Made by a program: the position numbers and the translations under genes. From JAEUIG01 sp046349775 (GTDB lineage Bacteria > Planctomycetota > Planctomycetia > Planctomycetales > Planctomycetaceae): DNA of 57,586 nt. This document shows, one piece after another, positions 45,743 through 55,334 of the stretch. Below the pieces are notes generated by a model. That model did no database searches and had not been told where the DNA came from. It saw nothing but the letters and a program-made list of their open reading frames with translations. The stretch is from positions 1 to 57,586 of the forward strand of contig JAXMBS010000035.1 in the NCBI GenBank assembly GCA_046349775.1, given 5' to 3'. Position 1 is the stretch's first letter. Each line of letters starts with the position of its first letter.

Positions 45743-46528
45743 TCATTTCGTGGCAGGGGCGTCGTTTTCGGCGAGCCATTCGATGCCGGCCCGGATGTTG
45801 TCGAAGACTGGCCCCTGCCAGCCGTGCCCGCCGTCGTACTTTTCGAACTTCACTACGGCTCCATTTTTGGGCAAGTCCTTCGCCGCCTGCTCCGCCATGC
45901 GGAATGGGCAGATGCGGTCTTCGGGCGAGTGGTAGATGAAGTATCGCTGCCCCTTGGCTTTCGCCAGCGGCGGTAGATACTTCGGATTGAAGACCGACAT
46001 GGCGACAAACGAACCGGCGACTTTGTCGCTGGTCAGCGAGATGGCGTAGGCGGCCGGTCCGCCGGACGACCAGGAGAGCGTGAAGATCCTCCGCGCATCA
46101 AGCTTGTGTTTCTGCTCGATGTCCTTGATGACGGCGTCGACGAATTCCTCCGTAGTGAACTGCATGCCCTGTTCGCGATTCTTCGCCGTCGGCCAGACGA
46201 TCTGCTGCTGCTTCGTCCACTGGACGGCGACCGGCTGCGCGACGAGGTATCCCTCCGGCAGGGCGTTCTTGAAGATTCGTTTGACGAAGGGGTGAAAGTC
46301 CGCATCTCCTGAGCCGCCCGGCAGGACGACGATCAGACCGTAGCCGGACTCCGGGGCGGTGCTGCCTTCCGCCGGGCCGACCAGGAAATAGCGCTGGTTC
46401 TGGTCGTTGCCGATCCGCAGGTCCTGTGACGGCACGTCCGCGACGTCGTCCTGGGCACGAGACGTCTGTGCGATCGTCAGAAGTGCAAGCAGCGCGCAGC
46501 CCGTCGCGAGAGCCGATCGATCGTTCAT
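45743..46528 (-). CDS. Exported alpha/beta-hydrolase (phospholipase/carboxylesterase-like)
   Basis: 261 residues from ATG 46528, signal peptide (ALATGCALLALLTIAQTSRA). The motif FTLSWSSGGPAAYAISL holds the nucleophile Ser in a variant elbow, FIYHSPEDRICPFRMAEQ the likely acidic residue, and YDGGHGWQGPVFD the histidine. LIVVLPGGSGDADFHPFVKR is the oxyanion region. An alpha/beta-hydrolase, probably an esterase. It is convergent with the propeller gene, 9 bp apart. Substrate unknown. Confidence 0.78.
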   Translation of the reverse strand: MNDRSALATGCALLALLTIAQTSRAQDDVADVPSQDLRIGNDQNQRYFLVGPAEGSTAPESGYGLIVVLPGGSGDADFHPFVKRIFKNALPEGYLVAQPVAVQWTKQQQIVWPTAKNREQGMQFTTEEFVDAVIKDIEQKHKLDARRIFTLSWSSGGPAAYAISLTSDKVAGSFVAMSVFNPKYLPPLAKAKGQRYFIYHSPEDRICPFRMAEQAAKDLPKNGAVVKFEKYDGGHGWQGPVFDNIRAGIEWLAENDAPATK

Positions 46529-46565
46529 TCGCCACCTCGAGAGAAAGCCTGTGGGGGTAACGTTG

Positions 46566-46961
46566 TCACGACAGATTGAGTTGCCACGAGACGCCGAATC
46601 GATCATTACACCACGTGAATTTCCGGCTGAATCCGTAGTTGTCGGGCGGCATCAGCACCTGGCCGCCCCCGGAGAGTTGCTGGAACGCCGCGTCCAGTTC
46701 GGATTCGCTGTCGCACTCGACGAACAGTGACACCGCGGGCGTGAACGTGAACTGATGATGTACCGGGCTGTCGAAAGATTTCAGCGGATGACCGGCGAGC
46801 GTAAACTCGCAGCGTTTTACTTTTCCTTCCGGACCCCCCTCGCCCGGGCCGAAATGCTCAAGGACTTGAATCGCGGAATTCGGGAACAGAGAAACATAGA
46901 ACTTCGTTGCTGCTTCTGCGGCTCCCTCGAACATCAGAAACGTCGTCACGGACCTGGCCAT
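46566..46961 (-). CDS. PhnB-like VOC-superfamily protein
   Basis: 131 residues. The PhnB/3-demethylubiquinone-methyltransferase-like pattern is seen: VTTFLMFEGAAEAATKFYVS, LFPNSAIQVLEHFGPGEG, FTPAVSLFVECDSESELDAA, FQQLSGGGQVLMPPDNYGFS, and WCNDRFGVSWQLNLS at the end. It has the VOC beta-alpha-beta fold. Commonly annotated as a methyltransferase, but this short family's activity is unproven. Just upstream of the esterase gene on the same strand. Confidence 0.8.
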   Translation of the reverse strand: MARSVTTFLMFEGAAEAATKFYVSLFPNSAIQVLEHFGPGEGGPEGKVKRCEFTLAGHPLKSFDSPVHHQFTFTPAVSLFVECDSESELDAAFQQLSGGGQVLMPPDNYGFSRKFTWCNDRFGVSWQLNLS

Positions 46962-47103
46962 GCGGGTACTCCTGTCTGGCTCAATCGATCGTCGAAGTCG
47001 GATTGCGGATTGAGAAGCGGTATAGTATCGCGTTGACGGAACCCACGAAGCGCACGCAGCTCAAGCCGCGATTCCAAATCCCGGGAGCCAAAAGGGGGAT
47101 GTC

Positions 47104-47889
47104 ATGAGATTGACCGTCTGCAGCGAGACTGTCTTCGGGGACCGGCCGCTGGTCGAGAGGTTTGCCGCGATCAGCCGGCTGGGAACGCCGGCGATCGAAC
47201 TGTGGGGATTGCCGGCCGATAACGTGGCGGCCGTCCAGAAAGGGCTGCACGCGGCCGACTGCCGGCTGGAGCTGTTTTGCGGCAATCGCGACCACTCGCT
47301 GATCGATCCGCAACAGCGCGCCGGATTCCTGGCAGAACTGCAGCAGAGCCTCAGTCACGCCGCGCGGCTCGGCTGCTCGCGACTGACGATCCTCAGTGAC
47401 CAGGTCAACGACGGCGGGATTCCGGTGCCGCCCCCGATGCCGCTGACCGAGGACCAGAAGTACGAAAGCATGTTCGCCGGGCTGCGCGCAGCGGCCACAC
47501 TGGCGGAAGCGGCGAACATCACGCTGCTGCTGGAGCCGCTCAACACGAAGGTCGATCACCCTGGCTACACGTTGTGCCATTCGGCGCAGGCGTTTGAGGT
47601 GGTCCGGCGAATCGGCAGTCCGCGCGTCAAGGTGCTGTATGACGTGTATCACATGCAGATCATGGAGGGGAACCTGATCGCGACCCTGGAGGCAAATCTC
47701 GAAGAAATCGGTCACATTCACGTGGCCGACGTCCCCGGCCGGCATGAGCCCGGCACGGGAGAAATCAACTATTCGAATATCGCACGGATGCTGAAGGGCA
47801 GCAACTACCGCGGCTTTGTGGGACTGGAATGTATGCCGCGCAGTGATTCGGCGGCTGCGATTCGGGCGTTTCAGGCGGTGTTTGAATAA
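47104..47889 (+). CDS. Hydroxypyruvate isomerase-like TIM-barrel sugar epimerase/isomerase
   Basis: 261 residues. AP endonuclease 2-type TIM barrel with metal ligands typical of the Hyi family: GTPAIELWGLPADN, LLLEPLNTKVDHPGYTLCHS (Glu and His), VKVLYDVYHMQIMEGNLIAT (Asp, His), HIHVADVPGRHEPGTGEINY (His), GFVGLECMPRSDS (Glu). The ATG at 47104 follows AAAGGGGGATGTC. The enzyme probably isomerises a small hydroxy acid or sugar. Hyi itself converts hydroxypyruvate to tartronate semialdehyde; other substrates are possible. Confidence 0.82.
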   Translation: MRLTVCSETVFGDRPLVERFAAISRLGTPAIELWGLPADNVAAVQKGLHAADCRLELFCGNRDHSLIDPQQRAGFLAELQQSLSHAARLGCSRLTILSDQVNDGGIPVPPPMPLTEDQKYESMFAGLRAAATLAEAANITLLLEPLNTKVDHPGYTLCHSAQAFEVVRRIGSPRVKVLYDVYHMQIMEGNLIATLEANLEEIGHIHVADVPGRHEPGTGEINYSNIARMLKGSNYRGFVGLECMPRSDSAAAIRAFQAVFE

Positions 47890-47893
47890 GAGC

Positions 47894-47944
47894 GATCAGC
47901 CGTCAGCGATCAGCCGTCAGCGATCAGCGGTCAGCATTCAGCAA
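47894..47944. repeat. Tandem 14-base direct repeat
   Basis: The unit GCGATCAGCCGTCA occurs three times in a row (47894, 47908 and 47922, the last with one change), followed by a partial copy. It fills the gap between two same-strand genes. Confidence 0.75.
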
Positions 47945-47953
47945 GATACTCTC

Positions 47954-49165
47954 ATGTCACACGGCAATGATGAGCGGATTGATCGACGTGCGGCACTTGT
48001 GCGGGCGGCCGCGCTGGCGAGCGGTTCGCTGTTGGGCACGAATTTGGGCGGGGCTGTCGAGTCGAAGGTGGAACCCGATGTCACGGAGAGCCAGGTTCGC
48101 GATTTTCTACAGACGTTGTTGTTGACGCATGAGGATGTCGACCTGTGGCTCACTCGGAAGGAGTTTCCGTTCTGCAAGTATGACCCTGTGCTGGGGTATC
48201 TGCACGTCGATCGGGACTTTGCCGAAGGGCAGGACGGGGCGGTTTGTCAGTATCGCTATGACCGTCTGGATGCGAGACGGATGTTCGCCTATGCGGGACA
48301 GCCGTGTCGGATCAACACGTATGGTGACAGCTTCACGAGTTGCGAGCAGGTGAGCGACGGGGAGACGTGGCAGGAGGCGCTCGCAGCCCATCTGGGGGAG
48401 CCGGTGCGCAATTATGGCATCGGGGGCTATTCGGTCTATCAGGCGTATCTGCGGATGCTGCGCGAGGAACAGCGATCGCCGGCCAAGTACATCATCTTCA
48501 ACATTTTCGATGATGACCACGCCCGCAATGTGCATGGCTGGCAGCGACTGAAGTTCGGCGTGAACCGCAAGAGTCCGAATCCGACGGTCCCGCATCTGCA
48601 GGTCGATCTGGAACGGGGAACGATCACCGAATGCGGCAATCCGTGCCCGACGCCGCAGTCGCTGTACGAACTGTGCGACCTGGAGCGGTTGTATGCGCTT
48701 TTTCACGATGACTTCTATCTGCAGAACCGGCTGATGAAGGCCAATCGCAAGTCGCGCGGCGAGTCAGTGCCGGCGACAGACTACGACGACGAGCGGCTGA
48801 TGCAGCATGGCATCTTCGCCAGCCTGAAGGTGGTCGATCGTGTGCAGGAGTTTGCCCGCCAGCAGGACAAACGGGTTCTGTTCGTCCTGTCCTACGGGGC
48901 GTACACCATTCGCCAGCACATCCAGACGGGGAAGCGCTTCGATCAGGCGCTGGTTGACGGCCTCAAGGAGCGCCAGATTCCCTATGTGGACCTGATGCAG
49001 GCGCATGCGGACGACGCGGCCCGGTTCAAAGGGACGCCGGACGAAGCGCTGGCGCGGTACTTCATCGGCCACTACAACCCGCTGGGAAATCACTTCTGCG
49101 CGTTCGCAATGAAGGACGCGCTGGTGGCGATGCTCGAACCGAAGCCTGCGGCGTATGCGCAGTAG
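47954..49165 (+). CDS. SGNH/GDSL-type hydrolase-like exported protein
   Basis: 403 residues from ATG 47954. The N-terminus (DRRAALVRAAALASGSLLGT) resembles a Tat signal. An SGNH-like core begins RINTYGDSFTSCEQVSDGET with Ser 126 as the nucleophile candidate, then PVRNYGIGGYSVYQAYLRML (Gly), and ends FIGHYNPLGNHFCAFAM, where Asn/His fill the C-terminal catalytic His region. A long inserted region between (~190-330) is unlike standard GDSL enzymes. Precedes an MBOAT acyltransferase and another SGNH-like gene, so it may take part in O-acetylation of an exopolysaccharide. Confidence 0.7.
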   Translation: MSHGNDERIDRRAALVRAAALASGSLLGTNLGGAVESKVEPDVTESQVRDFLQTLLLTHEDVDLWLTRKEFPFCKYDPVLGYLHVDRDFAEGQDGAVCQYRYDRLDARRMFAYAGQPCRINTYGDSFTSCEQVSDGETWQEALAAHLGEPVRNYGIGGYSVYQAYLRMLREEQRSPAKYIIFNIFDDDHARNVHGWQRLKFGVNRKSPNPTVPHLQVDLERGTITECGNPCPTPQSLYELCDLERLYALFHDDFYLQNRLMKANRKSRGESVPATDYDDERLMQHGIFASLKVVDRVQEFARQQDKRVLFVLSYGAYTIRQHIQTGKRFDQALVDGLKERQIPYVDLMQAHADDAARFKGTPDEALARYFIGHYNPLGNHFCAFAMKDALVAMLEPKPAAYAQ

Positions 49166-49391
49166 GTTGCAGCGGATCTGTTCGGCCTGGACCAGTGCGA
49201 GCTGCTGTTGAGCCCAGAGGGAAGGGGACGCGTCGGCGAGCGTCTCCAACTGGTTGACGAACTCAGCGCAGGTGAGCGGCGCGCCTCCGCCTGGTCACCC
49301 TGAAAAGCAACTGCCCGGTGTGGTAGGGTGGCGAACAGCCTGCTGATGAGCACGTGACCCTGCCCGCATTTCTTTCTTCACCGCGCGCACG

Positions 49392-50769
49392 ATGCTGTTT
49401 CACACTTGGACCTTCGTCGTCTTCTTCCTGATCGTGTACGCGGGCTACCGGCTGCTCCGTCCCACGCGGTACTGGCTCCCCTGGCTGGGCCTGGCGTCGT
49501 ACGTCTTTTATGGATGGTGGAATCCGCTGTATTTGCTGCTCCTCTGGTATTCCACGCTGGTCGACTACACGGCTGCCTGGCTCATTGAGCGGAGCCGGCG
49601 CCGCAAGTTGTGGCTCGCCGCAGGCCTGGCGAACAATCTGCTGCTGCTCGGATTCTTCAAGTATGCCGGCTTCGTGGCCGGCCAGACCAATGAGCTGCTG
49701 CTGGTACTGGGAATCGACTGGCGGCTGTACCAGCCGGACCCGCTGCTGCCGGTGGGGATTTCGTTCTTCACGTTCCAGTCGATGGGCTACCTCATCGACT
49801 ACTATCGCGGCGACGTGGAGCGGGAGCGCAACCTGGTGCGGTATGCGACGTTCGTCGCGTTCTTTCCGCAATTGGTCGCCGGGCCGATCGAACGGTCGCG
49901 AAATCTGCTCTCGCAATTCCATCGGCTGCCGCCGATCTCCAGGACCGACATCGGCGACGGGTTGACGCTGTTCCTGGTCGGACTGTTCAAGAAGCTGGCG
50001 ATTGCGAATTGTCTGGCGCAGTACGTCGATCCCATCTATGCGTCTCCGTCGCGGCACAATGGGGCAGCGCTGGCCACGGCGACGTTTGCGTTCGCCTGGC
50101 AGATCTACTGCGATTTCAGCGGCTATACCGACATGGCCCGCGGCGTTGCGCGGCTGATGGGTTTCCGGCTGCTGTTGAACTTCAATCACCCGTACCTGGC
50201 GACCGGGCTGGGGGATTTCTGGTCGCGGTGGCATATCAGCCTGTCGTCGTGGTTCCGCGACTATGTGTACATTCCGCTGGGGGGCAGCCGGGATGGTTCG
50301 CTGGGCACCGCGCGCAACGTGTTCCTGACCATGCTCATATCCGGCGTGTGGCACGGTGCGAGCTGGACGTTCGTGGCCTGGGGCAGCGTGCACGGGCTGG
50401 CGTACGCTCTCACACGCAATCTGGAACGCACGACGTGGTACGAGCGGCGCGTGCCGCGCCTGGTCAAGCAGGCGGCAGTGTTTCTGTTTGTCTGCTTTAC
50501 GATGGATTCTGTTCCGGGCGGAGAACATCACGGATGCGTGGTCGATCGCCAGCCGGATCGTTTCGACCCCCTGGTCGAATCCCGGCTTTCCAATCCTGGC
50601 GGCAGTGATGGTCGGAAGCGTGTGGACGTACGAGTTCATCTGCGAATCCCCCGCAAAGTGGTTGCCATCGCTTACTCCGGTGCGCGTTGCGATGGCTGTG
50701 ATGATGATCCTGTACCTCTGCACCGCGACGGGCCGAGGCGATCTGCCGTTTATCTACTTCCAGTTCTGA
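49392..50769 (+). CDS. MBOAT-family O-acyltransferase (AlgI-like), one frameshift
   Basis: About 459 residues if repaired. Multi-pass membrane protein: YVFYGWWNPLYLLLLWYSTL, GLANNLLLLGFFKYAGFVAG, LLPVGISFFTFQSMGYLIDY, YRGDVERERNLVRYATFVAF, FPQLVAGPIERSRNLLSQF, and the catalytic His in ISGVWHGASWTFVAWG (~321). After FLFVCFT the frame is lost at ~50497; the conserved WILFRAENITDAW and the last helices through FIYFQF continue in the +1 frame to 50769. AlgI-type MBOATs pass acetyl groups across the membrane to polysaccharide acetylases. It is the centre of an SGNH-MBOAT-SGNH module. Confidence 0.85.
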
Positions 50770-50823
50770 GGGACTGCGGGACCGCGCGCCGTCGTCCGCG
50801 AAGCACTATCGAACGAAACGCCG

Positions 50824-51966
50824 ATGCTACCAACTTCGTCCGAACAGGCTGATATCCACACAACCGCAGAATCCCATCCGGGCGTGTACCGCGCTGACTT
50901 CGGCAACAGCATTCTGCGGTTACGGCTGCGCGACTGGGCGGTGGTCGGGCTGTTTGTGCTGGCCTGCTTCGTCGTGATTCCCCGGTTGTGTCAGTGGTTC
51001 GAGCGCTTGCCGGCCGGGATCGATGACCGCATCCCGTACGAGTCGAGTGAGGACTACTGGACTTACCGCGTGCGCATCGAACACATGGTCGAGGGGGAGC
51101 GGATCCCGATTATCGGAGACTCGGTCATTTGGGGCGAATACGTTGCTCCTGCCGAGACGCTGTCCGCCTGCCTGAACAGAGACTTGCCAGCGCCTCGATT
51201 TGCAAATGCCGGTCTGAACGGTGCACATCCGCTGGCTCTTTCGGGACTCGTCGCGAACTATACAGACGCGTTGCAGGATCGCCACGTGATCCTGCACTGC
51301 AATTTACTGTGGATGAGCTCACCCGAGCGCGACCTGCAATCCGGCGACACGCCGATCAACCACACTCGGCTGCTCCCGCAGTTTGTGCCCCGCATTCCGG
51401 CGTACCACGCGCCGTTCTCGGAGCGCGTGAGCCTCTCGATTGACCGCTCCGTCTCCTTCTTCGACTGTGTCACTCACATACGGACCCGCTACTTCGACGG
51501 CCGAGACCTGCAGAGCTGGGCAATCGCACATCCTCTCGCGAATCCGTTGCGGCAGTTCGAGCAGACGGCGCCGCCGGACACGACCGCGCTGCGTCACGCA
51601 GGAGTCCCCTGGACCGAACAGGGCATCGAGCCGCAGGACATGCCCTGGTTAGACCTGAACTCGTCGCTGCAATGGGAGGCCTGGAAACAGACCGCACAGC
51701 GGTTGCGAGCCAGAAGAAACAGCCTGCTGGTGCTGGTCGGTCCGCTGAATGAGCACCTGCTGACGGACTCCAGCCGCCGGCGGCATCAGGCAGTTCGTCA
51801 GCAGGTCGAAGAGTGGCTGCACAGCGAGGAAATTCCGTACGTCGCTTCGGCAGTCTTGCCCAGTGACGAATACGGCGATGCGAGTCATCCCCTTGCGACG
51901 GGGTACGTCCGCCTGGCAAAGAACATCATTTCTGGTCCCGAATTCCGCGACTGGCTGGCCGACTGA
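50824..51966 (+). CDS. SGNH-like (AlgX/AlgJ-type) membrane-anchored acetyltransferase candidate
   Basis: 380 residues with a short cytoplasmic N-terminus, a membrane segment ~38-60 (WAVVGLFVLACFVVIPRLCQ) and an extracytoplasmic domain. The SGNH elements are IIGDSVIWGEYV with Ser 100 as nucleophile candidate, FANAGLNGAHPLALSGLVAN (Gly), VILHCNLLWMSS (Asn) and DEYGDASHPLATGYVRLA with Asp 352 and His 355. These are the positions used by AlgJ/AlgX-like polysaccharide O-acetyltransferases. It starts 54 bp after the MBOAT gene on the same strand. Confidence 0.75.
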   Translation: MLPTSSEQADIHTTAESHPGVYRADFGNSILRLRLRDWAVVGLFVLACFVVIPRLCQWFERLPAGIDDRIPYESSEDYWTYRVRIEHMVEGERIPIIGDSVIWGEYVAPAETLSACLNRDLPAPRFANAGLNGAHPLALSGLVANYTDALQDRHVILHCNLLWMSSPERDLQSGDTPINHTRLLPQFVPRIPAYHAPFSERVSLSIDRSVSFFDCVTHIRTRYFDGRDLQSWAIAHPLANPLRQFEQTAPPDTTALRHAGVPWTEQGIEPQDMPWLDLNSSLQWEAWKQTAQRLRARRNSLLVLVGPLNEHLLTDSSRRRHQAVRQQVEEWLHSEEIPYVASAVLPSDEYGDASHPLATGYVRLAKNIISGPEFRDWLAD

Positions 51967-51979
51967 AGGCGAGCGAACG

Positions 51980-52903
51980 CTAAGGGGTCTTCGTGGATTC
52001 GGATGCCGCGGGCGTCTTGACGGCATCCGCCAACGGCGTGTCGCGACGCACGCAACGGAAACCGATGTCGGGCCGTGCGAAGCAGGCATCGGCAAAGCTG
52101 CCTGGCGCTTCTCCCGACCGGCTCGACCCGCGGCAGCGTTCCGCGCTTGAGCTCCACGATCCGCCGCGCAGCGTTCTCAGTGAGTTGCCGGACGGGTTGC
52201 AGGGGTTCAGCGACGTCGATTGCTCGTAGAACTTCGCGTCGTAGATGTCCTGGCACCACTCCCCCACGTTGCCGTACATGTCGTACAGCCCCCACGCGTT
52301 CGGTTTCTTTGTGCCGACGGCGTGCGTGCGCTCGGACGCGTTGTCCTTGAACCACGCAATGTCTCCCAGGCGCCGCACGTCCTGCGACTCCGCTTCTGTC
52401 GCACCGGCACGAGCGGCGTACTCCCACTCCGCTTCGGTCGGCAGTCGATAGCCGTTTGCGTTGAAGTTGCAGGCGTAGGAGGTCTCGTCGTAGCACGGTT
52501 CCAGTCCCTCGGCGGACGAACGCGCATTGCAATACAGGGCTGCCTCCTCCCAGCGAACGCGTTCCACGGGATTGGTCGGATCCTTGAATTTGGACGGATT
52601 GCCGATCACATGCTGTTCGTATTCCCCCTGCGTCACCTCGCAGCGATCCATCAGGAATCCGTCGAGCGTAACGGGATGCGGGGGCGCCTCGTCGGCCGAA
52701 CCTGCCGCCGATCCCATCACGAACGTGCCGGCGGGGATGGCGACCATCTCGATTCCCTCGGCGGAGGTCACGACGGCAGGCTGCACGCGCGCGACGGCGG
52801 AGTTGGTCGCACGTTCGCATCCGGCACAAAGCGCCGCAGCGAGAGCGAACGCTATCGGAGCCCTGAAACGGATTCGACCTACCGGAATCAGCATCCCGTT
52901 CAT
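51980..52903 (-). CDS. SUMF1/FGE-domain lipoprotein
   Basis: 307 residues from ATG 52903. Lipoprotein signal (IAFALAAALCAGC, Cys 29). The formylglycine-generating enzyme-like domain runs from IEMVAIPAGTFVMGSAAGSA, through GFLMDRCEVTQGEYEQHV, VRWEEAALYCNA, YRLPTEAEWEYAARAGATEA and NAWGLYDMYGNVGEWCQDIY to RGGSWSSSAERCRGSSRS. Bacterial SUMF1-domain proteins include iron/copper-dependent oxidases and non-catalytic ligand-binding forms. The start overlaps the stop of the preceding gene by 4 bases (ATGA), so the two are translationally coupled. Confidence 0.85.
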   Translation of the reverse strand: MNGMLIPVGRIRFRAPIAFALAAALCAGCERATNSAVARVQPAVVTSAEGIEMVAIPAGTFVMGSAAGSADEAPPHPVTLDGFLMDRCEVTQGEYEQHVIGNPSKFKDPTNPVERVRWEEAALYCNARSSAEGLEPCYDETSYACNFNANGYRLPTEAEWEYAARAGATEAESQDVRRLGDIAWFKDNASERTHAVGTKKPNAWGLYDMYGNVGEWCQDIYDAKFYEQSTSLNPCNPSGNSLRTLRGGSWSSSAERCRGSSRSGEAPGSFADACFARPDIGFRCVRRDTPLADAVKTPAASESTKTP

Positions 52904-54978
52904 TCCTCGACGTCTCGCGTTCGCAGAATTCTCCGACAGTCCCGCCCGAGGGCTGTGACGTAGGGCCGCTCGGGGCCGGATGCTGCTTTCCGTTGCTTGG
53001 TGCAGGCGTCCGACAGCTGCAGCGCGACGGCGCGCAACTTTTTGAGCCGCACTTCCTGATCGCTGGCCACATCGCGCAGACGCTCGGCCAGTGCGTCGAG
53101 TTCCGAGACGCTGGCCCGGCTTTGCGGCGGAGTCGCGGCCTTCAATTTGATCTCCTTGACCAGCGTCTCGAGGTGGTCGGTCGACACGGGCGGCAGCGCC
53201 TTCAGCAGGGTGTCGCACTTTTGCACCGTACTGCGAAACGCATTCAAACCGGTGTCCGCCTTGACCGATCCGTCTGCGTCGGCCTGGGCGGCGATTTCAC
53301 CGACATGCTGCGTCAGCGTTGCGTAGTCGCGAAGTCTCAGATCCATTCGGCCGATAATGCTTTGGCAATCGGCCAGCAGTTCCGGTACGTAATCGGGGTC
53401 GGATTTCAGCTTCGCGGGCGAATTTCGCCAGACGTCCTTGATGTCGTCGATCGAATTGCAGACGTCGCGGTACCTGGTCTTCCTCAGTTCCACCGGATCA
53501 CCGGCATCGGACTCCGCCAGATATGCGTTCCCGTCGTTGCCGCCGAGTGTTTCGCGATAGACGGTCATGGGTGTCACGGCATCGTCCGCGGCCCGCTCCA
53601 GCGGCCGGCTCAGATAACCGATCAGGCATTCCAGCGTGCCGCTTTTCGAGCACGCGAAAATCAGGCGATCGTGTGGCACTTCGCTGATGTAGTATTGCCC
53701 CTGGATTCGACCGGCGAGGCGCCACACACCCGCACATGGAAGCTTCCAATTGAGGGGATACTGACCCGAGGCGCTGTATTTCTTGCCAACACGATCGGAG
53801 AACCACAGGTCGCTCTGCGGTAGCACTCCGACGAACACGCTCTGGTCGTTGAACTTCGCGCTGATCCTGGTAACGAGTTTGCCGGCAGAGCCGCCGCTCG
53901 CACCGAGCGTGACTTCACCCCCCTGTGAGTTTGAGGGAAACGTGAGCATGGCAATGGAATGCGCTTCCTGCTGGAGAGCAAGGACCGTGTTCCCCTGGGG
54001 AAGCGGCACGGAACGGCGTTCCATCGGGATCGCGGCGTCGAGGATTGCGTCTTCACCAAATTCCGTCGGCACGACGACAAACCGCGACGAGGTGCCGATC
54101 GCCAACTCCTTGGCGCCGTCTCCGGGCCGTACTTCGACCCAGGATTTATTCGCCTCCACGCGAACGCCGACCGACGCTCCGCCGCCACTCCACGTCACAA
54201 GCGCCGCATCGTCGGCGAGTTGCTCGACACGAATAACTCTCGGGCCCGTTGCCTTCGATGCGGTACTGCCAAACGTGATCGGGACGACCGCTACGGGACC
54301 GTCTGCGTGTCTCGCCGCAATCCTGACAGGTGACGATGCATCCTGCGGGATGTGGAGCCACAGTTTCTCGTTGTCAACGACGCAGCCACTGCCAAACTGG
54401 TGAGCGGCGGTGTCGGCAGGCGCAACCTGGGTCCATCCAGCACCGCGGCCGACGAGGCTGACATCGTCTGCCACTGGTTTTGACGCGCCGGTATCCCACA
54501 CGTGCACACTGCCGGCATTCTGGAGTGGCGATGGGGCAACCGGCGGCTCCTGAGCGGCAGTCTGCGGCGCCGCGGCAACGAGAACCGGTTTCGGCTCCTC
54601 TGCTTGTACCGGGGCGATGCTTTCGGTTTCGCCGGCGACCGCAGCCCCGGGGACATCCTGCGAAGCGGCATGGGAAACAGAACTCGCACTGAGCCACAGC
54701 AGTACAGCGAGTCCGGTAGCGATCGCCGCAGCAATGCCGCTGCCGGCAGCAGTCACAGTCCGTGATGACCCCGGCCCCTGACTGGGCCGCCCACCAGTGG
54801 CAGGCTGATGTGCCTTATCGGAGAGCGTTAGTGACCTGCATGCGCCGCGCGTCGCCGCGGGCGATTCCTCCCCGACGGTCACGATCTGCTGACACTGCGG
54901 ACACCGGAGGCGCTTCCCAGCCGCGCCGTCCGCGACACGAAGTGTGTGTCCATTCCGGCAATGCAGTTCGATTGCCAT
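52900..54978 (-). CDS. Zinc-ribbon membrane protein of unknown function
   Basis: 692 residues. N-terminal zinc ribbon with C7, H11, C26 and C29 (LHCRNGHTLRV, RLRCPQCQQIV). A membrane segment at ~79-100 (SGIAAAIATGLAVLLWLSAS) follows a Ser/Gly-rich linker. The rest, probably extracytoplasmic, is beta-rich up to ~460 (LVGRGAGWTQVAPADTAAHQ, VTWSGGGASVGVRVEANKSW) and then alpha-helical with KTRYRDVCNSIDDIKDVWRN, SIIGRMDLRLRDYATLTQHV and LDALAERLRDVASDQEVRLK. No named domain recognised beyond the ribbon. It is first in a coupled pair with the SUMF1 lipoprotein, so the two probably work together at the envelope. Confidence 0.75.
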   Translation of the reverse strand: MAIELHCRNGHTLRVADGAAGKRLRCPQCQQIVTVGEESPAATRGACRSLTLSDKAHQPATGGRPSQGPGSSRTVTAAGSGIAAAIATGLAVLLWLSASSVSHAASQDVPGAAVAGETESIAPVQAEEPKPVLVAAAPQTAAQEPPVAPSPLQNAGSVHVWDTGASKPVADDVSLVGRGAGWTQVAPADTAAHQFGSGCVVDNEKLWLHIPQDASSPVRIAARHADGPVAVVPITFGSTASKATGPRVIRVEQLADDAALVTWSGGGASVGVRVEANKSWVEVRPGDGAKELAIGTSSRFVVVPTEFGEDAILDAAIPMERRSVPLPQGNTVLALQQEAHSIAMLTFPSNSQGGEVTLGASGGSAGKLVTRISAKFNDQSVFVGVLPQSDLWFSDRVGKKYSASGQYPLNWKLPCAGVWRLAGRIQGQYYISEVPHDRLIFACSKSGTLECLIGYLSRPLERAADDAVTPMTVYRETLGGNDGNAYLAESDAGDPVELRKTRYRDVCNSIDDIKDVWRNSPAKLKSDPDYVPELLADCQSIIGRMDLRLRDYATLTQHVGEIAAQADADGSVKADTGLNAFRSTVQKCDTLLKALPPVSTDHLETLVKEIKLKAATPPQSRASVSELDALAERLRDVASDQEVRLKKLRAVALQLSDACTKQRKAASGPERPYVTALGRDCRRILRTRDVEE

Positions 54979-55334
54979 CGGAGCGGTTCTATGAATGGTG
55001 GGACGACGATACCCAGCGCCACTCAGCGTTTCCCATGTTCAGCGAAGTCGGATGCAGGCGCGATGGCTGTCATTTCAGTCACTGGGGCTACACTAAACGG
55101 CCGAATTCCTCAGTGCAACTGCGGCCATGTGTGGTGACCCCGCCGCGCGCCAGACCGATGTCATTCATCCAGTCACAGCAGGCGGAGTGCCCACGGCATT
55201 TCATCGTATACTGAGAGCCTCCAGGGAATCCCGATGTGAATATGCGCTGGACTGCCGCGGGACGTCAACGAGTGGGAGCGTCGAAGACGGCGGTCGGAGA
55301 ATTGGAAACGCAATAAATGGTGATGCGGTCAGGA
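54979..55334. other. Gene-free stretch
   Basis: 356 bp upstream of the zinc-ribbon gene and downstream of the cysteine hydrolase gene. I see only short antisense frames without protein features. It probably holds the promoter of the zinc-ribbon/SUMF1 pair, which I could not locate. Confidence 0.4.
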
